A DNA stretch of 64,000 bases from Halioglobus japonicus (lineage in GTDB: Bacteria; Pseudomonadota; Gammaproteobacteria; Pseudomonadales; Halieaceae), in contig CACSIL010000050.1 of the NCBI GenBank assembly GCA_902705825.1, positions 65,118-129,117 of the forward strand. The letters are read 5' to 3'. Made by a program: the position numbers and the translations under genes. The notes beneath the pieces were generated by a model. It saw only the letters and a program-made list of their open reading frames with translations. It ran no database searches and was not told the DNA's origin. Shown piece after piece: positions 34,167 to 42,663 of this stretch. Each line of letters begins with the position of its first letter. The first letter of the stretch is position 1.

Positions 34167-34964
34167 ATGTCAATGTACAACGGAAAATCGGCCATTGTTA
34201 CCGGTGGTGCATCGGGAATTGGTAGAAGTCTGTCGAAATTGTTGATAGAACAAGGTGCGCACGTTTTGATAGCAGACATCTCGGGTGCCGCGAGTGCGGC
34301 GCAAGAACTGGGCTGTGAAGGGATCGCGCTGGATGTGACGGATCGGATCGCCGTCGCGCGATGCGTTGAAGATTTTGCGCAATCGCAAGGCGGACTGGAC
34401 TATATGTTCAATAATGCTGGAATTCTAGTAGTTGGCGATGCGAAGGCCATGTCCTATGAGGATTGGGATAATGTGATCAGCATCAATCTCATGGGTATTG
34501 TAAATGGCGTTTATGCCGCTTACGCCATTATGACGGAACAAGGGTATGGGCATATTGTGAATACCGGGTCGCTCGCGGGACTGTTACCGTCGCCCACGGC
34601 AGTACCTTACTGCACCTCAAAATTTGCAGTGGTCGGACTTACACAATCACTGCGCGCCGAAGCAAAACGCTACGGTGTAAAGGTGAGTGCGATCTGCCCG
34701 GGTTTTGTCAGCACGCCAATGGGTGACAACAGCAAAATGGTTGGCGGAATGGATAGACAGAAATCACTTGATTCGGTTAATGCAGTTGGTGGTTATATCT
34801 CACCGGATGAGCTCGCCCGCAGGGCATTGAAGGGCGTGAGCCGTAATCGAGAGCTTATTGTTATCCCAACAAAGATCCGCGTTATGGCCAGTATTCTAAG
34901 ACGATTCCCAGAGCTGGGCTCGTTGGTTACCAATCTCATGGCCAGCGGCATGAAGCGCGTTTGA
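34167..34964 (+). CDS. Short-chain dehydrogenase/reductase
   Basis: 265 residues from ATG 34167, with GGGGGAG 6 nt upstream. Cofactor site TGGASGIG (12-19), NNAG (82-85), catalytic Ser135 (NTGSLAG) and Tyr148-x-x-x-Lys152 (PYCTSK) are all present, so it is a classical active SDR. An Asp in VLIADI after strand 2 favours NAD over NADP. It follows the BVMO gene by 34 nt, probably as one operon; the two could act on the same cyclic alcohol or ketone. The substrate is unknown. Confidence 0.9.
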   Translation: MSMYNGKSAIVTGGASGIGRSLSKLLIEQGAHVLIADISGAASAAQELGCEGIALDVTDRIAVARCVEDFAQSQGGLDYMFNNAGILVVGDAKAMSYEDWDNVISINLMGIVNGVYAAYAIMTEQGYGHIVNTGSLAGLLPSPTAVPYCTSKFAVVGLTQSLRAEAKRYGVKVSAICPGFVSTPMGDNSKMVGGMDRQKSLDSVNAVGGYISPDELARRALKGVSRNRELIVIPTKIRVMASILRRFPELGSLVTNLMASGMKRV

Positions 34965-35196
34965 AGCCGGCAGGTGAGCCGGCGGAACCCCTTGTCCTGG
35001 CCGGGCTCGGCGTCGTGTGAGGCGCTCCCAGATGCATTCTGAGTGGCTGTGGCAAGCCAGCTGACGTGCCACAAGAAAAATAATACTGAGGCATATTTCT
35101 GTAAATGTGGGTGCCATTGATCCAGATGAAGGTTTGACGCGTATCACCGAAAGCGTCTGACAAAATTCATCCCCACAACAAGCAGGAGCTGGACAT

Positions 35197-36777
35197 ATGA
35201 TTGTCTGCATGAAGCGTCTACCAAGGTTTAAGCTATTCAGAACACATTTTTGGTCGGGTATGTTATTGCCATTATTGCTCAGCCTATTTGCGATGAATGT
35301 CGCGCAGGCTGAGGAAAAGCCCAATATTCTCATTATCTGGGGTGACGACGTAGGTTGGTTCAACACCAGTGCATACAACCGCGGGATGATGGGATATCGA
35401 ACACCCAATATCGACAGTATCGCCTCAGAGGGTGGCCTGTTCACAGACTGGTATGGGCAGCAGAGTTGCACTGCAGGCCGCGCCGCGTTTATCACCGGGC
35501 AGAGCCCGTTTCGTACAGGCCTGTTGAAAGTTGGCTTGCCAGGTGCCAAAGAAGGCATATCTGAAAAAGACCCCACGCTGGCAGGGCTGCTGAAAAACCA
35601 CGGTTACATGACGGCGCAATACGGCAAAAATCACCTCGGTGACCTCGACTCTCATCTGCCTACCAACCACGGTTTCGACGAGTTTTTTGGCAACTTGTAT
35701 CACCTGAATGCCGAGGAAGAACCGGAGAGCCCGGATTACCCCAAGGGAGCGGCTTTCGCCAAGAAATTTGGCCCGCGTGGTGTCATCATGTCGAGCGCGG
35801 ACGGCACAATCGAGGACACCGGGCCGCTGTCCAGAAAGCGCATGGAAACAGTGGATGAGGAAGTGACAGCTGGCGCTATCAACTTCATGGAGCGAGCTGT
35901 TAAGGCAGACAAGCCCTTCTTCCTCTGGTGGAACTCCACGCGCATGCATGTGAACACGCATCTGAAGCCTGAATCCGATGGTGTTACAGGGCTTGGCATT
36001 TATGCTGACGGTATGGCCGAGCATGACAAGCATGTCGGTGAACTGCTGGCGAAGGTCGATGCGCTCGGTATCGAGGGCAACACCATCATCATGTACTCTA
36101 CCGATAATGGTGCCGAGATGTTTACCTGGCCCGACGGCGGTATGTCACCGTTTCGCAACGAAAAGAATACCAACTGGGAAGGCGGTTATCGCGTTCCTAC
36201 GATGATCAAGTGGCCTGGCGTGATTAAGCCCGGAACCGTCTACAATGACGTGTTTTCCCATGAGGACATGCTGCCTACCTTGTTGGCGGCGGCCGGAGAG
36301 CCAGACGTCAAGGAAAAACTGCTCAAAGGACATAGCGCGATCGGCCGGAACTACAAAGTTCATCTGGATGGCTACAATCTAATGCCGTACTTTAGCGGCG
36401 AAGTAGAAACAGGGCCGCGGCAGGAGTTTTTCTACTGGACGGATGACGGTCAGCTCGCAAACCTGCGCTACGGGCGCTGGAAAATGGTGTTCATGGAGCA
36501 GCGCGCACACGGCTTTAACGTTTGGCAGGATCCGATGGTAGTACTGCGTCTGCCGAAACTGTTTGATCTGCGCGGCGACCCGTTTGAGCGAGCAGATGTA
36601 GAGGCCGCTCCCTATGACATGTGGCGTTTTGATCGAGCCTATTTGATTTTGCCCGCGGTAAATTACGTCGCAGAGCATCTGGCCACTTATCAGGAGTTCC
36701 CGCCGCGCCAGGAAGCGGGTAGTTTTAATCTCAACAAAGTACTGGAAACCTTGCAGAGCAACTCGGTCAGCAATTAG
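35197..36777 (+). CDS. Arylsulfatase-type sulfatase, exported
   Basis: 526 residues with a long signal region (cleavage near Ala37-Gln-Ala). NILIIWGDDVG gives metal-binding Asp50/Asp51. The active-site loop is Cys91-Thr-Ala-Gly-Arg95, the C-x-A-x-R version of the sulfatase motif whose Cys becomes formylglycine. TAQYGKNHLGD supplies a conserved Lys/His and STDNGAE the second metal pair. It removes sulfate from an ester in the periplasm. AGGAG lies 8 nt before the ATG; the next ATG at 35209 is possible. A maturation enzyme (FGE or anSME) is not in the window. A strong terminator follows. Confidence 0.9.
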   Translation: MIVCMKRLPRFKLFRTHFWSGMLLPLLLSLFAMNVAQAEEKPNILIIWGDDVGWFNTSAYNRGMMGYRTPNIDSIASEGGLFTDWYGQQSCTAGRAAFITGQSPFRTGLLKVGLPGAKEGISEKDPTLAGLLKNHGYMTAQYGKNHLGDLDSHLPTNHGFDEFFGNLYHLNAEEEPESPDYPKGAAFAKKFGPRGVIMSSADGTIEDTGPLSRKRMETVDEEVTAGAINFMERAVKADKPFFLWWNSTRMHVNTHLKPESDGVTGLGIYADGMAEHDKHVGELLAKVDALGIEGNTIIMYSTDNGAEMFTWPDGGMSPFRNEKNTNWEGGYRVPTMIKWPGVIKPGTVYNDVFSHEDMLPTLLAAAGEPDVKEKLLKGHSAIGRNYKVHLDGYNLMPYFSGEVETGPRQEFFYWTDDGQLANLRYGRWKMVFMEQRAHGFNVWQDPMVVLRLPKLFDLRGDPFERADVEAAPYDMWRFDRAYLILPAVNYVAEHLATYQEFPPRQEAGSFNLNKVLETLQSNSVSN

Positions 36778-36803
36778 AGCTGAAACAACAGGCTGTTGGA
36801 TCA

Positions 36804-36827
36804 ACGGGCGCCACTGGCGCCCGTTTT
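36804..36827 (+). terminator. Rho-independent terminator after the sulfatase gene
   Basis: ACGGGCGCCA and TGGCGCCCGT are perfect 10-bp arms around a single base, so in practice an 8-bp GC-rich stem with a 4-5 nt loop, followed by TTTT. It lies 27 nt past the sulfatase stop and 29 nt before the next gene. Confidence 0.85.
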
Positions 36828-36855
36828 ACTCGCGGCCTCAGCAAAGGAAAGCGCA

Positions 36856-38559
36856 ATGATGAGTAAATTTGGCAGATTGGCGACAGTCACTTTTCTGCTG
36901 TTAGCCAGCGGCCTTGCAGCCCACGCCGGCTCAGCCGATAAACCGAAACTGATCTTGCAGGTAACCGTGGACCAACTGCGCGGCGATCTCCCAACCCGAT
37001 ATTACGATCGCCTTGGTAAGGCGGGTTTTCGCTATCTGTGGGAATCCGGCATTGTCTACCCCAACGCTCATCACGGCCATGCCAACACCGAGACGATCGT
37101 CGGCCACGCCACTCTGGCAACAGGCACCCACCCTGCCATTCACGGCATGGTGGGTAATCTATGGTTCGACCGTGAGACGGGTTTTACCACCTACAATGTC
37201 GAAGACTCACGCTATCGTCTACTGACCGCTGGTGCAGCTGTCGATGCAGGGACCGAGATTGATCCAACCCAGCGCGCGGCGCGCAGCGACGGACGCTCGC
37301 CGGCGGCGATGCTGGTGACTACATTTGCCGATGAGTTGCGCAGTAATACCGGGGGCGAAGCCAAGGCTGTCGGCATTTCGGTCAAGGATAGGGGGGCGAT
37401 TTCAATGGCGGGGCACTCGGGTACGGCTTACTGGTTTTCCAAGGCAGGTGGCGAGTTCGTCACCAGCAATTATTACCGCGATGAGTATCCTGCGTGGGTG
37501 ACGCAGTGGAATGATAAACAACTCGTGAAGCGCTATGCGGGAAAGCAGTGGCAGCTGATGCACGAGCAAGACACCTATCTTTTTGGCGACTCCGATGACC
37601 GTGAGTGGGAGGCCGATGTCGGCGGGTTTGGTCGGGTATTTCCACATGAGTATGGGCCGGGAGATAGCCGGTACTACACAACCTTACTCACCCTGAGCCC
37701 GGCGGGAGACGAATTGGTTCTTGATTTCGCCAAGTCGGCGCTGGTGGAGGAGCAGCTCGGTAAGGATTCAGTCACGGATTACCTGAGCATCAGCTTTTCC
37801 TCCACTGACTATGTAGGCCATGTATTTGGGCCATCCAGTCTGGAATCGGAAGATAATATCCTGCGCCTTGATCGTACCCTTGAGGAGCTTTTTGCCTTTG
37901 TGGACAAGCATGTGGGGCTCGATCACACACTAATCGTACTATCGGCAGACCACGGCGGCCCGGATGCGCCGGGCTATCTTAACAGCCTGGGTATTCCGGC
38001 AGGCTATATCGATCCGGACAGTTGGGACAAGGCCGCAGCGATCTCGCGTATCAAGGCGAAGTTCAATATCGACGGCCCTCTTATTGAAACGTATGAACAC
38101 CCCTATCTGTATTTCAGTGCAGAGGTCAGGAACAACAAACAGATAGACCAGCAAGCGCTTGAAGAGGACGTGGTGGAGGAGCTTTCCAGGTTCCACGGTG
38201 TCTCTCTCGCGGTATCGAGCTCGGCTCTACGCCGCGGCAATCTTCCTGATACCGATATTTATCGAGCGGTGATCAATAACTTCAATACCAAACGCTCCGG
38301 GGATATCTTCGTGGTCTTCGAGCCGAATTGGTTCATCGCTGATTTTGACGGCCTTACGGTGGCGTCCACCCACGGCTCGCCGTGGAACTATGACACCCAT
38401 GTGCCGCTGGTTTTTGCCGGTGTCCACCTGCAGCCAGCGACGATTGAAAGGCAGGTTGAAACCGTTGATGTTGCGGTAACGCTCGCGGCCTATATGGGTA
38501 TCAAGCCTCCCTCGGGAGCTGTGGGCCAGGTATTGGAAGAGGTTGTAAGCAGAAAGTAA
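36856..38559 (+). CDS. Alkaline phosphatase family protein (PafA-like), exported
   Basis: 567 residues with a signal peptide (cleavage after Ala-His-Ala, about residue 24). VTVDQLRGD gives metal ligand Asp39, and Thr80 in TETIVGHATLATG aligns with the nucleophile Thr of PafA-type phosphatases. FSSTDYVGHVFGP and LSADHGGPDAPGY supply the remaining metal ligands. It is a periplasmic phosphomonoesterase or phosphodiesterase of the alkaline phosphatase superfamily, related in fold to the sulfatase next door. AAAGGAAA precedes the ATG. The terminator upstream implies its own promoter or read-through. Confidence 0.85.
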   Translation: MMSKFGRLATVTFLLLASGLAAHAGSADKPKLILQVTVDQLRGDLPTRYYDRLGKAGFRYLWESGIVYPNAHHGHANTETIVGHATLATGTHPAIHGMVGNLWFDRETGFTTYNVEDSRYRLLTAGAAVDAGTEIDPTQRAARSDGRSPAAMLVTTFADELRSNTGGEAKAVGISVKDRGAISMAGHSGTAYWFSKAGGEFVTSNYYRDEYPAWVTQWNDKQLVKRYAGKQWQLMHEQDTYLFGDSDDREWEADVGGFGRVFPHEYGPGDSRYYTTLLTLSPAGDELVLDFAKSALVEEQLGKDSVTDYLSISFSSTDYVGHVFGPSSLESEDNILRLDRTLEELFAFVDKHVGLDHTLIVLSADHGGPDAPGYLNSLGIPAGYIDPDSWDKAAAISRIKAKFNIDGPLIETYEHPYLYFSAEVRNNKQIDQQALEEDVVEELSRFHGVSLAVSSSALRRGNLPDTDIYRAVINNFNTKRSGDIFVVFEPNWFIADFDGLTVASTHGSPWNYDTHVPLVFAGVHLQPATIERQVETVDVAVTLAAYMGIKPPSGAVGQVLEEVVSRK

Positions 38560-38924
38560 TGACTGCTACCGCCGGTAGCTTGTGGTAAATGGACATTGCT
38601 GAACGGCAATCGTCAGCGACTGTAATTTTTTGGTGACCACTAGAAAAGGGTTTTGCAAGCTTCTCGCACAATAAATGTAGTACAATAGGCGGTTAATTTG
38701 TTGTGATATAAGGTAAAGCGCTTTGTTTACTACGCCGCCATAAGCACTTCCTCCCAAAAGACACCCCTCTTCGGGTGACTTCTCTGTGCCGGTATCCCGG
38801 TTGGCACCAACAATTATTGATACACCAATGCACAATCCGTAGCTATAGCGGAAGGACTGGGCTGCCCCATCTTCCTTTCATCGCTGTATGCAGTGTTGTT
38901 TGAAAATACATTACAAGGTTTCCT
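38560..38924. other. Intergenic region before the SulP gene
   Basis: No gene is evident in these 365 bases. GCTACC-GCC-GGTAGC (38565-38579) is a 6-bp hairpin just after the phosphatase stop. Two small hairpins follow upstream of sulP: CACCC/GGGTG (38762-38777) and GTGCC/GGCAC (38786-38807). The latter contains an alternative CCGG/CCGG pairing. The region is A/T-rich at 38640-38730 and probably holds the sulP promoter; I could not assign -35/-10 elements with confidence. Confidence 0.4.
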
Positions 38925-40412
38925 ATGCTTCAAAAAATGAAACTCGAGTGGCTCTCCAACATACGCGGAGATGTACTCGCAGGCCTGGTTGTGGCGCTGG
39001 CTCTGATTCCCGAGGCCATCGCCTTCTCTATCATTGCCGGTGTTGACCCTAAAGTGGGTTTGTACGCCTCGTTCTGTATTGCTGTCGTCATTGCGATAGT
39101 AGGCGGGCGTCCAGGCATGATTTCCGCCGCAACGGGAGCCATGGCCTTACTCATGGTCACATTGGTCAAAGACCATGGCTTGCAATACCTGCTGGCGGCA
39201 ACACTGTTAACCGGTGTATTTCAAATTGTAGCCGGGTATTTGAAGCTGGGAGGCCTGATGCGTTTTGTTTCCCGCTCAGTGGTGACCGGTTTCGTGAATG
39301 CACTTGCTATCCTTATCTTCATGGCACAGTTACCCGAATTAACCAACGCCACTTGGCACGTGTATGCGATGACCGCAGCGGGGCTGGGCATTATCTATCT
39401 GTTCCCCTATTTCCCTGTCATAGGCAAAACGGTCCCCTCGCCATTGGTTTGTATCGTGGTGCTGACAGCTGTGGCGCTGTTTCTGGGGCTGGACATCCGT
39501 ACTGTGGGAGACATGGGGCAATTACCCGATACCCTGCCCGTATTCCTCTGGCCTGAGGTGCCCCTCAATCTCGACACATTGATGATTATTCTGCCCTATT
39601 CAATCGCGCTGGCCGTTGTCGGATTACTTGAATCCATGATGACAGCAACCATTGTTGATGACCTGACAGATACTAAAAGTGACCGGAACCAGGAGTGTAA
39701 GGGGCAGGGTATCGCGAATATTGGTGCTGGCTTGATGGGTGGTATGGCGGGCTGCGCGATGATCGGTCAGTCCATTATCAATGTAAAATCCGGTGGTAGA
39801 GGGCGCCTGTCAACGTTTCTGGCGGGTGTGTTTTTGATCATCATGATTGTTTTTCTTGATGACTGGCTAAAACAGATTCCGATGGCAGCACTGGTTGCGG
39901 TAATGGTCATGGTTTCAATAGGAACCTTCTCCTGGAGCTCAATCAGAGATCTGAAGAAAAACCCGCTTTCAAGCAATATTGTTATGATCGCGACGGTTAT
40001 CGTTGTGGTTGCAACGCACAACCTGGCCCTTGGTGTCCTGGTTGGTGTGCTGTTGGCAACGCTGTTCTTTGCCAACAAGATTGGCCGGTTTATGGTTGTT
40101 AAGCCAGAGCAAATCGATGGGGATGTGCGTGTTTATCAGGTGGCCGGTCAGGTTTTCTTTGCGTCATCTGAGCAATTTATAGAGTCTTTTGACTTCAAGG
40201 AAGCGGTGGATAAAGTTGTTATCGACCTGACACATGCGCATTTTTGGGATATCACTGCTGTATCCTCTCTTGATAAAGTGGTGATCAGGTTCCGGCGAGA
40301 AGGTGCTGAGGTAGAGGTTATCGGAATGAGTGAAGCTACCGAGACGATCGTCGACAAATTCGGAGTCCATAATGATGCCGGTGAAGTTGAAAAACTGATG
40401 GCCGGACACTAA
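38925..40412 (+). CDS. SulP-family anion transporter with STAS domain
   Basis: 495 residues. About ten or more membrane helices fill residues 15-375 ([31 protein letters not shown] is the SulP N-terminal signature). A STAS domain occupies about 395-490 ([40 protein letters not shown]). SulP proteins carry sulfate, bicarbonate or other anions, many with sodium or protons. It is followed after 10 nt by a Usp gene, a pairing common for SulP carriers. The sulfatases on both sides make sulfate a sensible cargo, but bicarbonate is equally possible by family. Confidence 0.9.
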   Translation: MLQKMKLEWLSNIRGDVLAGLVVALALIPEAIAFSIIAGVDPKVGLYASFCIAVVIAIVGGRPGMISAATGAMALLMVTLVKDHGLQYLLAATLLTGVFQIVAGYLKLGGLMRFVSRSVVTGFVNALAILIFMAQLPELTNATWHVYAMTAAGLGIIYLFPYFPVIGKTVPSPLVCIVVLTAVALFLGLDIRTVGDMGQLPDTLPVFLWPEVPLNLDTLMIILPYSIALAVVGLLESMMTATIVDDLTDTKSDRNQECKGQGIANIGAGLMGGMAGCAMIGQSIINVKSGGRGRLSTFLAGVFLIIMIVFLDDWLKQIPMAALVAVMVMVSIGTFSWSSIRDLKKNPLSSNIVMIATVIVVVATHNLALGVLVGVLLATLFFANKIGRFMVVKPEQIDGDVRVYQVAGQVFFASSEQFIESFDFKEAVDKVVIDLTHAHFWDITAVSSLDKVVIRFRREGAEVEVIGMSEATETIVDKFGVHNDAGEVEKLMAGH

Positions 40413-40422
40413 GGGGATAGCA

Positions 40423-41274
40423 ATGAAAAAAATAATTACATGTGTGGACGGCTCAGCTTACTCCGATGCTGTATGTAATGCTGGCATATGGGCGGCCAGG
40501 AAGCTCGATAAGGCTATTCTTTTTTTGCATGCTATTGAAAAGAAAAATACCGCCGAAATAGAGGATTTAAGCGGTGCTATCGGGCTCGGCGCGCGTTCCT
40601 CTCTGCTGCATGAGATGGCTTCATTGGATGAGAAAAGAAGTAAGCTGGCATTGGAGGTTGGCAAGGAAATGCTCGGCCATGCCTGCGATTTGGCCGCCGA
40701 GAGGGGCTGTGAGGTGATCGAGAAGACCCAGCGACATAGCGATATTGTAGAAGCAATATGCGATCTGGAGTCCGATGCGCGTCTGGTTGTGATCGGTCGT
40801 TCAGGCGAAAGTCACGGACAAAATTTCAAAGCCCTGGGCTCGCATATAGAACAAATCATTCGACAGGTTCATACCCCCGTTCTTATCGCCAACAAAGACT
40901 TTTCCGAGCCCAAGAGCTTCATGCTGGCCTATGACGGCCGAGCGACGGCCGACAAGGCCGTGAAACGGATCATTGATGGCGGGTTACTTCACAATATGGT
41001 CTGTCATCTGGTAACCGTAAAAAACAGCCAAAGCGGCTTAATGGATAAATTCAAACACACTGAAAAGCTACTGGTTGAGAGTGGCTTTGAAGTGCGCTCC
41101 AGTTTTCTGGAAGGGAATATTTTCAGTGCGTTGACAGAATATAAAGCCAACAATGAAGTAGAAATGCTCGTCATGGGTGCTTTTTCGCACTCCAAACTTG
41201 CCAAAGCATTTTTGGGCAGTAATACACTGAAAATGATAGAGAACACGCATCTGCCACTTATTATCTTGCGGTAG
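40423..41274 (+). CDS. Tandem universal stress protein (UspA family)
   Basis: 283 residues with two Usp domains (about 1-150 and 160-283). The second ends VEMLVMGAFSHSKLAKAFLGSNTLKMIENTHLPLIILR, matching the Usp ATP-binding tail pattern G-x2-G-x9-G-[ST]. The first domain keeps VIGRSGESHGQ. AAGGGGAT precedes the ATG. It lies 10 nt after sulP and is surely cotranscribed. Usp partners of SulP carriers are thought to tune transport in response to nucleotides, but that is inference here. Confidence 0.88.
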   Translation: MKKIITCVDGSAYSDAVCNAGIWAARKLDKAILFLHAIEKKNTAEIEDLSGAIGLGARSSLLHEMASLDEKRSKLALEVGKEMLGHACDLAAERGCEVIEKTQRHSDIVEAICDLESDARLVVIGRSGESHGQNFKALGSHIEQIIRQVHTPVLIANKDFSEPKSFMLAYDGRATADKAVKRIIDGGLLHNMVCHLVTVKNSQSGLMDKFKHTEKLLVESGFEVRSSFLEGNIFSALTEYKANNEVEMLVMGAFSHSKLAKAFLGSNTLKMIENTHLPLIILR

Positions 41275-41403
41275 ATGTTTTTCCATTATCAGAGCAAGGC
41301 ATATTCGTATGAACTGCTGTTTGCACTTGCGAGCGAGCATTGCACAGCCTCGCTTTCCGACTTAGAACAGCCAGCAGTCGCTGAGCTGTCACCGGCTACA
41401 CAT

Positions 41404-41428
41404 CGCGGGTGAGGTGAAAACACCCGCG
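41404..41428. terminator. Hairpin between convergent usp and HAD genes
   Basis: CGCGGGTG and CACCCGCG form a perfect 8-bp stem with a 9-nt loop in the gap between two convergent genes. There is no clear T-run on either side. It is a possible bidirectional terminator. Confidence 0.4.
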
Positions 41429-41505
41429 TGCTTCGAGTATGATCGACTGCTTAAAGCAGCTGCAACCATACAACAATAGGCTGTGAGCCAGCCTCCGTCG
41501 AGCGT

Positions 41506-42552
41506 CTAATCTTCTAGCTCGAACGGGAATATAACCTTCCAATCCGTTTTCATATTGACAAGAATCCAGCCGCTGGCTGCAGCCTCATCCAGCCCTTTAT
41601 CCAATTTACCAACATGACTGTTACGATCATAGGCGTATTCACGGACGGCGTCGGTGTGGTGCAACAGCAGGCCCAGGCTGCGGCCTTCGCCTGCCTTGGT
41701 GTACTGAAGCATCTCGATATCGCCATCGGAGTTGCCAAAGGCGAGGATTGGGCGCTGCCCGATGTGCTGATAGATGCCCACTGGTTTGCCTGCCTTGTCA
41801 TCGATAAAGTTGATTTTGGGCATACGCACGAGTGCCGGTTTCCCATCCTTCATCTGGAACTCACTCACGACGCTTGAGCCCACGACTTGATTGGGTGGAA
41901 TACCGTAGGCTTTTTCCGTCATGGGGCGCATAAACTGGATGCCGCCACCCGAGACAATATAGGTTTTAAAACCGTTCGCTCGCAAATATTCCAGTAACTC
42001 CAGTTGTGGTTGGTAAACCAGTTCCGGGTAGGTGTGCTTGAATCGATCATTTTTTGCCGTCGCCAGCCAGGCCGCAGCCTCCTGCTCGAATTCGGGGGCG
42101 GTCATGCCGGAGTGAGTGGCCATCATGATTTCCATCAGGCCTTTCATGCCGGTCGCGCCCAGTGCTTCCATATCATTGTCCAGTACGGCCTTGAATGGCA
42201 TCGTGGTTTTCCACTCTGGGTGCTGGGGTGCGAGTTCATGCACACGGGTAAACGCAAACCGCAATTGTGTATAGATAGGGTATTCAAGCCACAGCGTGCC
42301 GTCGTTATCAAAGGTTGCGACACGGTTGGATGGTGCCACGAAATCCTTGCCGCCCGGCTCTGTGACCGCTTGCACGAATTCGGTCAGGGTGGATTTAATC
42401 GCGCCCTCAGACCAGGACGGTAGAGGGTCTGTGGCTGCTGCGCTGTGTGCTGACGACAGGACAAACAGCAAGCTCCCCAGAAGAAGTCCTGCGGCTTGCG
42501 CCATTCGTTTGCCACGGCCGCCAAGTCGATGTTTAAAGTTTATTAGGCTCAT
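41506..42552 (-). CDS. Exported HAD-superfamily phosphatase
   Basis: 348 residues. An N-terminal signal region (Arg/Lys-rich start, hydrophobic 21-35, Ala-rich cleavage near 40) precedes the HAD core. Motif I is FDNDGT with Asp82 and Asp84, YIVSGGG is motif II, and ILAFGNSDGDIEML is motif IV. This places it with HAD phosphatases that often act as nonspecific periplasmic acid phosphatases. GGAGAG precedes the ATG. It is downstream of the second sulfatase on the same strand, separated by a strong terminator. Confidence 0.82.
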   Translation of the reverse strand: MSLINFKHRLGGRGKRMAQAAGLLLGSLLFVLSSAHSAAATDPLPSWSEGAIKSTLTEFVQAVTEPGGKDFVAPSNRVATFDNDGTLWLEYPIYTQLRFAFTRVHELAPQHPEWKTTMPFKAVLDNDMEALGATGMKGLMEIMMATHSGMTAPEFEQEAAAWLATAKNDRFKHTYPELVYQPQLELLEYLRANGFKTYIVSGGGIQFMRPMTEKAYGIPPNQVVGSSVVSEFQMKDGKPALVRMPKINFIDDKAGKPVGIYQHIGQRPILAFGNSDGDIEMLQYTKAGEGRSLGLLLHHTDAVREYAYDRNSHVGKLDKGLDEAAASGWILVNMKTDWKVIFPFELED

Positions 42553-42597
42553 TGCTAAGCTCTCCGTATCCAGTTTAATGAATCATCATGATCCAAC

Positions 42598-42628
42598 AAA
42601 AAAAACGGGCACCTTTTCGGGGCGCCCG
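42598..42628 (-). terminator. Rho-independent terminator after the second sulfatase
   Basis: On the minus strand GGGCGCC-CCGAAAA-GGTGCCC forms a 7-bp GC-rich stem followed by G and TTTTTTTT (42605-42598). It lies 36 nt past the sulfatase stop and is the clearest terminator in the window. Confidence 0.92.
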
Positions 42629-42663
42629 CTGACAAACATCATACGTTACGTATGACGCCCCGC

